Source: Brachypodius melanocephalos (lineage: Eukaryota; Chordata; Aves; Passeriformes; Pycnonotidae). Taken from it: a stretch of DNA of 64,000 bases. Both the position numbers and the translations under genes were made by a program. Of this stretch, positions 32,534 to 42,363 are shown in pieces. The stretch spans positions 6,690,374 through 6,754,373 of the forward strand of contig VZSR01000055.1 of NCBI GenBank assembly GCA_013398615.1, written 5' to 3'. Numbering within the stretch: the first letter of the stretch is position 1; each line of letters opens with the position of its first letter. The notes under the pieces are model-generated. The model was not told the origin of the DNA. It saw only the letters and a program-made list of their open reading frames with translations, and did no database searches.

Positions 32534-34114
32534 AAAACTTGGCTTGACAGAAATCATTTTCCATATCACATGTTCTCTGAAAATAAGTTTGTTCTCCAAA
32601 AGAGAGCTGGCAGTGCAGGAAAACTTCAGATCTGTGAACAAAGGATTTGCTCCTGCACTAAAAAAATTCACTAAATGATGTTCCCAACAGCATCAAAGTG
32701 TCCAAGAGCTACTGGCAAAATGCTCCACTTCAGCTCTGGATTCAGTGCATTCCCAGCCCAGTGAAGACCCCACCAAACTGGCAGAAATGCTCAGGAGACT
32801 TAAAGTCCAGAAATTTTCCACATGAGTTCAGAAACATTGAGGAGCAGAAGTATAAAGTCCAGGCCCAGTTCCAAATTCCACTCACACACACTGGATAAAA
32901 ACCAGCCTAATGTAAAAGAACATTTAAAAATATTTACATCAAACCAAACCATTACAGAGATAAGAGAGGTATTTATAGAAATGCATGGATTTTACATACA
33001 CACACCATGTTTAACTATTCCATTGCTGGAATTTCAGTTAAGATGTGGAGGAGTGGGGTAGCTCCCTCCTGGGAGCAGGAAACAACATAAGACATGAAGC
33101 ACTCACACATTCAAGTTTAACTCAATTTCCTGCACCTTTTCATTTCTGAATGAACACTCAGTCTTACAGGGAGGGGTTCAACTCAAGATAAAGTCACCCA
33201 AAAGTAAGTATCAGAAGTGGCTGCTGGAGATCCCCAGCAGGGGAACCATAGCCTGGAGAGCAACCCTGATCTGCTTGGTCAGCCAAGTCTCCACAGGCTC
33301 CATCGATTCCACTCTTGAGCTTAAAATTTCTCTAATCTGGAGCTGGATTAGACCAGGACCCTTTGGAGCAGGAGCTTTCTTATGCAAGGCCAGCACTTCA
33401 CATATTCCCACCTGAAACACAATCTTGTTCTCTGGGTCTCCCATCAGTTCCAGTCTTAGTTTGTGTCCCTTCTCCCACCTCACCACTCATCTAACTCATC
33501 CTTGGCTTTGCCTTTCCTCTTCCACAGCCTTGGATTTCTGCTTCTCAGATCCCAAAAAAGCTGCAAAGCCCAAACGGGGGAAAGCTTTTCTGAAATCCTT
33601 GGCATTTTCTGTCCCCGCCTGTCTAAGTTGGGGTGGTGAGAGAGGAAGAAATACCCAGATTTTGTTTGTACCCAAAAACGAGGCATTGATTTAGGGCAGC
33701 TTTTCCCAAGACAGGGCTGGAGTGCTGAATTATTGTGAGGATAAGGGTCAGAGTGTGCCCAAAGGTTTGATCCCAGTGCAGTCCAGCAGACACAAGAGCA
33801 GCTGACATTTAAAGTTCATGTCATTAAGTGAGCAGCAAAACATATAAAATGGAAAGAAAACATAGAGTCAACCCCGGTTTTTCCATATTCCTGCACAAGA
33901 ACAGCTGGATGGGGTCAGACAGACACTTCAGCCACCCTTGTGTCTTCTCTGCCCAACAGGGAAGTGTGAATCTCTAAGGGAAAACTGCAGGGCAGGCACA
34001 CAGGGACATTTTCCCAGCATACTTTCTAGAGAGATTTCCTGAGGGGGTATGTTCCTGTTTCACAGCTCCTGTAGGTCATGTTCTCCCACTGTTATGACAT
34101 ATTAAATTCTCTTA

Positions 34115-34140
34115 CATAAATATATGTATATATATTTATG
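34115..34140. repeat. AT-rich inverted repeat
   Basis: The perfect ten-base arms cataaatata (34115-34124) and tatatttatg (34131-34140) flank the six-base loop tgtata, inside a longer tatg-rich run reaching about 34150. Confidence 0.85.
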
Positions 34141-34951
34141 TATGTATAGGTACATGCTCAAAGGTCTTGACCTGCTCAGACCTCACTATGCTGGGCACTG
34201 GAAACCAAAATAAGGAGTTAAGATAGAAACTGCTCCAACCGAATTACACTGCAAAGTTTATATTTGAAAACAGTGCTTCCAGCTTTCTTCTCCTAAGAAA
34301 TAGAAACTATTAGAAAACAATTTGCCTGTCTCCAGGCAAATGACAGAAGTTTATATCAGGAATCATGTCTGTGCCAACCCAGGGATTTTGACCCAGCTAA
34401 TGAACACAAGTCTCCTTTTTAATATAAAACAAAAATGTATTATTTACAAGGAAGATATTAAGACTAATAAACACTAAAAAAAGAACCCCTCTCACAATTC
34501 TTTATGGGAGCAGCACATAAGTACTGTGTGTTTTACGCAGGCTGCTGAAGACCTGATGTTTATTAACTTTCTAAATCAACACAATAAAATACACCAGGCA
34601 CAGAGTGTTGCTGGAGCTTCAGCTTATGCATTTCTTGACCCAGAAATCACTTCTCATTTAAACTGTAAAGTGCTTCTGTAGCAAAGTTCATTTAATAGAA
34701 AGAAAAGCCCAAACTGTATCAAACAGCAACAGCTGCAATCTTCACAGCATCCAAGGCTTTCCTGTCTGGGGGGAGCAGGGAAAGGTTTTGGGAGGAGTAG
34801 CTAAACCCAAGTGCTACAAGTGAAGGGCACAAAGAAGGGATGAATTGGTACCTCTTGGAAATGAGCTTCCTTGGGATGGAGATAATCCGGAGAGGAGTGT
34901 GCCTGGGCAGGGAGTCTTCACAGCATTCCAGAGCTCTGCAGCAGCAAGGAC

Positions 34952-34976
34952 AGAGAGAGAGAGAGAGAGAGAGAGA
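34952..34976. repeat. (AG)n microsatellite
   Basis: Twelve and a half uninterrupted AG units form a short dinucleotide repeat likely to vary in length. Confidence 0.92.
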
Positions 34977-36877
34977 AACACCCGTGAGGCTCTGTGGAAA
35001 ACCTGCCAGAAGAAAATACAGCTCTTCCCAGCTCCGAGTGGTCTTCACCTCCACTGGAGCAGGAGAAATGGGACATGTAAGAAATGCAGGCAAAAAAAGG
35101 AGGAGCACTGGAGACACAGGGTAAGAGGAGAGAGAAGGGATACCAGAGCTGGCAATAGGACCAAGGCTTTCCCAGCTTTCCAGAGGGAGAAAACAAAGTC
35201 CAAGCTTTCATTTAAATACTTGTTTACCAGCTATTTGTCAGGATTTGGGACTAAACAGGTTTTAGCCTGAGTTTTACATGTTCCTCCTACATCCTCCCTT
35301 CCCAGCTGACACAAAAGCTCAGAGAACTGAAAATGAAATCCCTCAAAATGAAGTGCAGCACCCAAAAAAAGCTCTCAAGGCACTCCACATGCTTTATGCA
35401 TTACAGGGAGGAACAGAAACCCTACTGTTCCCAAAGCAGGACCAGCTCCTTGGAACAGTTGTTTATTTTAATCAACCCAGTACCAAAAGGTTTACATTAA
35501 ATATTTTTTCATGGTTTCTAACCACTGATCCTGTATTAGTTTACATTCACTCAAAAAACGCTCTGGGGGAGAAAGCAGGAGGCAGAAAACATCGAATCCA
35601 GTAAAAGGACTGAGATTTTCTTTGGGAGTGCTGGTACATCCCACCTTTCCCTGCAGAATTACACCACCAGGCCCTTCAAGCCAGCTAATGAAACAGCAAG
35701 AATTTGGAAATGAACAGAAAAGGGTAAATTCTTAATTTTCACTGAATCTTCCTTTTTCCTGCCTCCTGCAGGAAGCCACCACCTGCCATCAGAGATGGCA
35801 TCCTTGGAGAGAAATCAAAACCCACCCTGCTGATGCTCCCATATCCCCCTGGTGCTAGCAGGAGCATGAGCACACTCAGGGAAACAGGTCAGGAACATCT
35901 CCACCTGTTGCTTCCACTTGTGGTGCTTGACTTCTGTATTTCTACATTATAAGAAGCATATTCATTGCTTGGAATTTAGTGCTGCTTTCAGGGTTTTTGA
36001 CTGGTTTTTATGGCCCTTCAATTCAGAGACAGAGCCCTAAAATATCTTCAGGAGAGAGAGAGGAAAGCGTAAGTGAATTTCAGCAGAGACAAGGACTTGA
36101 CAAATCTCATCCCATCAAGATCTGCAATGGCAAATTAGTCTTTCTCTGAGCACATTCTGTACTCAAAGTAGCCTCAGTGCTTCAGGAGGGACCAAATATA
36201 ACACAGCCCCATTTTAACTTCCTTCCAGGAATACACACACTCATTTATCAAGAAGACGTGGGCTGCAGCTCCACTTCCAACAGCTTCGGTAACATTTTGT
36301 AAAATTAAACAAATTACTCCTTTTGTGGCAAGAAAGAAGCTGAAAATAAGTGTTCAAGCAAATGGGGGAGAAAACCACCTCCCTCACATCTTCCTCCCCC
36401 CTTGGATTTCAGGAAAGCAAGCCTTGCCTGCTGCACCAGGCTCAGCATCAACCACGGGATCACCAACGGCTCCTTCTGCTGCTTTCACACCTCAATCCCC
36501 ACACCTTTAGCATCATTATTTCGTTTCAGAGCTGCTTTGATAGCTGTGTTTGCTCCAAGTCCCCCTTTTGGAATATTTTCACATCCTCATGTTTGTATAA
36601 ACCAAGGAAGTCCACAGGCTGTTGCTTACAAACACTAAAGGTGTGTGTCCAATGGTGCTGAACGTCCGGAGGGTTCCTAGGATTTGGCAAGAGCACAGCA
36701 CTGCCGCAGCCTTTAATGCTGACGGATTCTCCAAACATTCCCCCTTTTGTTCAGCTCTGGCTGCTACAGAGAGGGAGAAGAACAGTCCCCACCTCTCATT
36801 AACCTTGGTGCTGGATCTTTCTGTAGCTGCAACAGCATCAACACCTGCTTGCATTGTGCTGGCTCCTTTTCTGTTGG

Positions 36878-36895
36878 TTTTTTTTTTTTTTTTTT
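36878..36895. repeat. poly(T), 18 bases
   Basis: An uninterrupted run of 18 T, poly(A) on the FAM168A-sense strand. No processed-transcript body was recognised beside it. Confidence 0.9.
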
Positions 36896-37341
36896 CCTTT
36901 TCCTGACCAGAAGTCAAAATGATTCAGTGCAGAGTGAGTGGATGCTGCTGCTGCAGAGAGAAGCTGTGATCAGCTGCAGAGAAGGAGGCTGTCCCGCTGC
37001 CAGCGCACATCCCTGCCCTCTGCTACTGCTTAAAAACCATCAGGGAACAGTCACTATCCTTCCAGAATTTAGGTCCTAAGTGCATTAAGCTCCATGAGAA
37101 ATGTCCCTGGTATCCTCTCTGTGGTGTCTCCTTGCTCATAGCTTAACACCATACCCTTCACTATTGCCTTTAAATTCTGTTCCTTTAATTCCATTCTCTG
37201 TATAAGTACAGGAGTCTGAATTAACCTTCACAATGAACCTGTCAGGGCTTTTCCCAGTGTCCAAACAGATTCTCATTAATCCTTCTTTTGTAATGCAGGG
37301 AAGGGTTGTGTTGGAGTGTTTTGCTTCGGGGTTTTTTTGGG

Positions 37342-37356
37342 TTTTTTTTTTTTTTT
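37342..37356. repeat. poly(T), 15 bases
   Basis: A run of 15 T preceded by gtttttttggg, part of a G/T-only patch from 37326. Confidence 0.88.
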
Positions 37357-38043
37357 AATAGAGGAAAGGGTCTCACTGAGGCTGCTCCCACTGAAAGGTT
37401 TATTTTTATTTCTAGGACAATGGCTGCATATCATTTTTAATGCTGCACTTTCTGGAGGTTGACTGTTGTCAGTAGTACAGCTAATATTTCCTCCAATTAA
37501 CAATAACCTTAGATAATGGCCAGTCTGGAGGGCACGGAGATTTTAAGGAAGAGGGTAAAAAGAAGGGGCATGTGCTTCAACAGCATCTTGCACACATCCA
37601 CCACAGGAAAACATCCCTCCAGGAAAACTCCATGAAACAATACACAGTGACTCAACATCTCCAGGTGTGCAATGAGCCTCTAGAATCAGATTGTTCTTGA
37701 AACTCCAGAGTACTAAATATCCCAAGATCTCCTTTGTTTTTTACATGCAGGATCCAAGTGCGAACTCAAGAGGCAAGAAAAGTGCAGAAATCATTAAACC
37801 GGCAAAACTGGGCATTGTGCTTTCTCCAGAAACACCCTGTTGGCTCGGCCCCCAAGAAAAATAAGTGACACACATCAGGATTCTGAACGTCACCCCTGAC
37901 CACACCTCCCTTTGACATCACTTCTCCTGTATCCTTAGAATAACTTTTCCACTTGGAGGATGCCAGCAGAAGGCCAGAAGGGCAGAGCGAGCTTAGGAAA
38001 AGCAGCAAATCCCATCCGCACTTTTACTCACAGTTACTGATTT

Positions 38044-38064
38044 AAAAAAAAAAAAAAAAAAAAA
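38044..38064. repeat. poly(A), 21 bases
   Basis: The longest homopolymer in the window. No retroposed gene body is recognisable to its left. Confidence 0.92.
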
Positions 38065-38668
38065 GGAGTCTAATCTCCTGGAAAACTGGAGGGGTTGCTT
38101 TTGGAGCCAAAGAGCAGGAAAATGATAACTGCTACTGAAATATCAGCACTGGGCTCCCTGCTCCTGCAGAGCCCTGGATTTCAGGTGCCGAGCTGCAGCA
38201 GCAGGATGGGTGGATTCAAGATATTTAAGCCAGACATTCTAATCTGAACTCCTACCAGCAGATAAGAGAGACTTAAGCAGAGTGAGAACTGGTTTGCTTT
38301 TATATTTAGCTTTGTTTAAAAGACACTCATTTCCCTAAGGCCAGTCTTTCAAACATGCCAGTTTGCCAAGAAATATCGCTCTGCACTGCATCTGCCAAAG
38401 TTTGTAATCCAGAAAAACACACACTGGAGATAAATGCCCTCATTCTTGATTTTCACTTCATTGTGTTTAGAAGAGCAAAGGGCAGTAAATTCTAGTCTGG
38501 TTTAATAATCTACTTCAATTTATATGAGCCATCTTTTGAGAAGGGTTTTCCCTCAATCTCCAAACTCAGAATAATTGGAATATCAGAATCATTCAGCTCA
38601 ATGCACTGCTGAGTAGCAGAGTTTGGGGAGACAGATCCTCCTGCCAATAAAGCACAGAAAATAAGCAC

Positions 38669-38918
38669 TGAGAGCCCCTTGCAGAACCTAAAGGGTATCC
38701 CTGGAGCCTTCTCCTCTCCAGGTGAGCACCCCCCGCTCTCCCAGCCTGGCTCCAGAGCAGAGGGCCTCCAGCCCTGGAGCAGCTCCGGGGCCTCCTCTGG
38801 GCTCTCTCCAGCAGCTCCACGTCCTTGTGCTGCTAGTCCAGTGCTGGGGCAGCTCTGCAGGTGGGGTCTCACCTGAGCACAGGGGCAGAGGAGCAGAGTC
38901 CTTTCTCTCAACCTGAAT
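38669..38918 (-). mobile_element. CR1 internal (ORF2 C-terminal) fragment
   Basis: Reverse CR1: cctggagccttctcctctcc, ctctcccagcctggctccag, ggcctcctctgggctctctc, gggtctcacctgagcacagg and a run into tctctcaacctg. A block after gagccccttgcagaacctaa is deleted relative to 54829-55502. The 3' end is missing. Confidence 0.9.
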
Positions 38919-40352
38919 TCCAGGTTAAGGACAGCCTTTGATCCCTTCAGGATGTTTTTCCACTGCAGCCACACAAGGCAGCGTTAAAATCTTTTCTCCA
39001 CCATCCTCAGTGGAAACATGACAACAAAATCAATTTGGAGATTGTTATATTGACAGAGACACTTCCTGCTGGAGTTATTTCCATCTGAAAAACCAGCTGA
39101 GCCACACTGATGAAAACATTGTTTAAACTGTGTTTCTGCAAGGAAACCTTTCAGCTCTAGAAAATTCACCCATTCCAGTTCTCATGTATGTCTTGGGAAA
39201 AGGAGTTCTGGTTAAAAAAAGGGCTTCACAAAACTGATAGGTCTTTTTTTATTTATCCATAAAGTTCCTCAAAGCACGATTGCCTATTTATCCGGTGTTT
39301 TGCCTTCCATTATACCCAAAGCACACACATCCTGCCATACCTGAGCAGCATCCCTGTGCTGAACCACACTTCATTAAGTAATTAATTGAGCGATTCAGAC
39401 ACATTAGGTAGCAATAAAAATTATTTTAAAGTGAATAACTGCCTTTCCATAGAGGTGTTCCCAAAGTTCCCCACAATCTTTCAAGGCCTTTAATTACTTT
39501 CAATAACAAACTCACTTAAGAGCTGAAAAGCAATTAAAAATGAGTTAAGTCAACATTTCCTTCACTGGGGTTTATTAAGCACTTGTTTGAAGCAGTCCCA
39601 ACCTCTCCTTCCTTTGGAAGTCATTGGCAATTTCTGTCACTGTAGACTTAATTTTTGTACACTTGATTCCCTGTGCCACACAGGGACAGGTATTACAGTG
39701 CTGGTGAAAGACTCACCAAAATTTAGAGTAATACTCCCCAGTTTTTAAGGAGATCATGTTGGGGGGGAGCCCCCCAACACCCAGTTACTTCACCTTCCTG
39801 AATGCTGCACATGGATTATAAAAATTCCTGATAATACCAGAGCAAAATAACGAGCTTTCCTCCAGCTTTTGCAAAGGACTTTAATCATTTCCTGTCCCAA
39901 TCCCAGCACAGACCTTGCCTAAGGCATGTTAATCCTTACCCCACACATTTAGTTCCTGCAGTCAGGTCAGGTCACCAAGCAGGCCAGAAATGGGCCTTTA
40001 TTAATTATTTAGTCACTGCAGAGTGTGGATTTCCTCATTTCCGGCATGGCCATTTCCCAAGTTTCTGGTGTGTCCTGGTGCTCCTGAACTTTCCCACTGG
40101 CTCCAACAAATCCACCTCATTCCAAATATTTTCTCTGCCAACATCTCCCTGATGTTGTCCTCCTCCATCCTACCCTAGACCTATATATTCCACATGTTCC
40201 TCTATTTTATTTCCCACTGCTGACTCCTATTTGAAAACTACTTTTCCTTGCATAAAAAAACCCAGACTTAGCTCCAAACAATTCCTAAAAGTGTATCTTT
40301 TTCCATTCTCCTTCATACAACAGGCAGTGTTTCAACTCTCACATTATTCAAT
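38919..40352. other. unique intronic sequence with AT-rich conserved-looking block
   Basis: No gene was recognised. Bases 39370-39600 carry dense homeodomain-type words (attaagtaattaattgagcg, tttaattactttcaataaca, agcaattaaaaatgagttaa). The hairpin at 39758-39778 is listed separately. Confidence 0.45.
39758..39778. repeat. perfect G/C hairpin, 9-bp stem
   Basis: The arms gttgggggg (39758-39766) and ccccccaac (39770-39778) are perfectly complementary around the three-base loop gag. No T-run or gene end accompanies it, so I do not call a terminator. Confidence 0.9.
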
Positions 40353-40617
40353 AAGGGGGAATGGCTTTAAACTGCCAGAGGGCAGGGTTTGGTGGAATTT
40401 TGGGAAGGAATTCTTCCCCATGAGGGTGGGGAGGCCCTGGCACAGGGTGCCCAGAGCAGCTGTGGCTGCCTCTGGATCCCTGGAATTGTCCAAGGCCAGG
40501 CTGGATGAGGCTTGGAGCAGACTGGGATAGTGGGAAGTGTCCCTGCCCATGGCAGGGGGTTGGAACTGGATAAGCTTTAAATATTCCTTCCAACCCAAGC
40601 CATTCCATGATTCCATA
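40353..40617 (+). mobile_element. CR1 LINE fragment, 3' part
   Basis: The order is aatggctttaaactgccaga, ttgggaaggaattcttcccc, atgagggtggggaggccctg, ggcacagggtgcccagagca, ggaattgtccaaggccaggc, tggcagggggttggaactgg, ccttccaacccaagccattc and tail catgattccataa. Confidence 0.92.
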
Positions 40618-40824
40618 AACTTTTCATTGTATTACCTTCTTCCATGTAAAATGCAGCTTCCCTGGGAAAGGGCCATGTCAGATTTAGTGCAGAATGCACA
40701 CCAAAATTAAGTAACACGTGACAGATCCTCTTTTTCTTTCCACTGGCTACAGTGAGAAATATTCCAAAGCAAAGGGTAGCACCTGAGCTTGTCTTCAAGT
40801 GTCCTTGCTGTACCCTCCCTCTGA

Positions 40825-40898
40825 GAACCATGGAATCCTTAAGGCTGGAATAGACAACCAAGATCATCAACCAACCCTGAAATGCCAGAAAAGCCACA
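40825..40898 (-). mobile_element. CR1 3'-end fragment, CR1-X/Y-like, decayed
   Basis: The block gaaccatggaatccttaagg, ctggaatagacaaccaagat, catcaaccaaccctgaaatg matches the reverse CR1-X/Y end (compare 3455-3500), with several substitutions and small deletions. Confidence 0.65.
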
Positions 40899-42222
40899 AG
40901 CAAGCTCCAGACCCTGAGAAGCACCAATTCCTCTTCAAACAGCTCTGAAAACGTGCTGGGGGAACCGCAACAGAGAATGGCAGCAGTATCCCTCTTGCAG
41001 AGATAAGAAATAAACCATATTATACAAACCATAGTCTAATATCACAAAGATATTTAGGAGCTCATCTTCCACTGAACCAACAAAGTTCAGTTCCTCAATT
41101 CCTCTGCAGATCCAGGCACCAGAGAAACACAGTTCTTTGAGCTGGCTATTTCACATTTAATGTTTGTTGCATGCTCTGGAGCACATCCAAATATACCAAA
41201 ACCTTCAAACATGCCACAGTCACCAAACCTTTGCTTCTACAATTCCTCTGCTGCCACTGTTTCCACAGGAATTCCAATCCAGGCTGTTTTGGTAGGGGTG
41301 ACAGGTTCAGCCATTTTATGCTTTCAGCAATCAGAACACAGCTCCATTTTATTTCATGCACTGCAATCAGAGTTTTGCCCTTAGTTTGGCAGCTTTTTAT
41401 ACCATGCAATAACAATTAACTCCCTTTGGCATAATTTATATGAATCATTGATTTAATACAGATAGCAAGGAAAAAGAAAAGACCTATTAAGTCATCTAAA
41501 TGACCCAAGCAGCACCGCTGGATTGTTCTCAGCAGCACATTTGCTGTGCTTGTTTGAAATGTGCTTGCACAGCACAAGTACAAAAACTGTCTGCAGAGCA
41601 GACATGTTTCACTAACAGATGCTCTAAGTCAACATAGCTTGGAAATCTTCAATTTATAACTAAATGTTGCAATGCACTTTCACTCCTCCAAACAGGCTTT
41701 AATGTTTCTTGAGCGGGTGAGAAGGGGATATTTGTACTGCAGTAGAAAATACTTCCCTGACAATTTCCAAGTTGGATCTAAGGCTTGCACGTCCAAAGTA
41801 GGACCTGGAATATCCTGAGACCATCTCTTGAGAGGATGTGGATGCAATGCAAGAGGATGTCCAATTCTAGGCATATAAATAACACAGACATGCAATGTAT
41901 TTTCATGTTTTGGTGTTTTTTTGGTGGTGTTTTCTTGTTGTTGTTATTGTTGTTTTGGTTTTTTTAATCTTTAGAAGAAAATAAGGTGGGACTTCCCTGA
42001 TGGAATTCCAAGAGCCAAACTCCTGGCAGATGGGTTTTCTAATATAAATCTTTCTAATGGGGATTCCCATGTTTCCTCAGGCAATAGCTCAGGTTTGGGG
42101 TTGTTTTTCCTGTCTCACCACAAGATTTTCTTCCAATTCATCCATGGGTTTACAGATGATGCATGCTACCCCACCTACCAAATCCTTGAGGGACAGAGTT
42201 TAGAAGTGTTGGTCCCACTGTG
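40899..42222. other. unique intronic sequence
   Basis: No gene was recognised. A G/T-rich tract lies at 41909-41967. Confidence 0.45.
41909..41967. repeat. T/G-rich low-complexity tract
   Basis: The tract is almost only T and G: gttttggtgtttttttggtg, then ttg/ttgtt units and a T-run, with single C and A interruptions. It is similar in texture, but inverted, to the A/C tract at 15906-16019. Confidence 0.8.
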
Positions 42223-42363
42223 AACCCTCAGGGAGGGCTCACACAATCTTTGGGGTGGGATTCATGGTGGGATCCTTGGGGTTGTCCTGAGCATGGCCAG
42301 GATTTGGACACAATGATCCCTGTGGGTCCCTTCCAACACAGGATATTCTGTGATTCCATGATT
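42223..42363 (+). mobile_element. CR1 3'-end fragment, CR1-C/D-like lineage
   Basis: It reads aaccctcagggagggctcac, cttggggttgtcctgagcat, ggccaggatttggacacaat, gatccctgtgggtcccttcc and aacacaggatattctgtgat with tail tccatgat. The lineage matches 18561-18768. Confidence 0.88.

Larger units (their letters stand above)
32534..38668. other. unique intronic sequence, 6.1 kb, CR1-free
   Basis: This is the longest stretch without a recognisable CR1. Only simple tracts were seen (34115-34140, 34952-34976, 36878-36895, 37342-37356, 38044-38064). Frames at 34719-35270, on both strands, are shaped by the AG repeat, and those at 36579-37079 by the T-run. No exon was identified. Confidence 0.45.

Noticed and set aside
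36878..38064. Poly(T)/poly(A) runs as signs of processed pseudogenes
   Set aside because: No gene-like body, target-site duplication or truncated coding sequence was recognised next to any of the runs.
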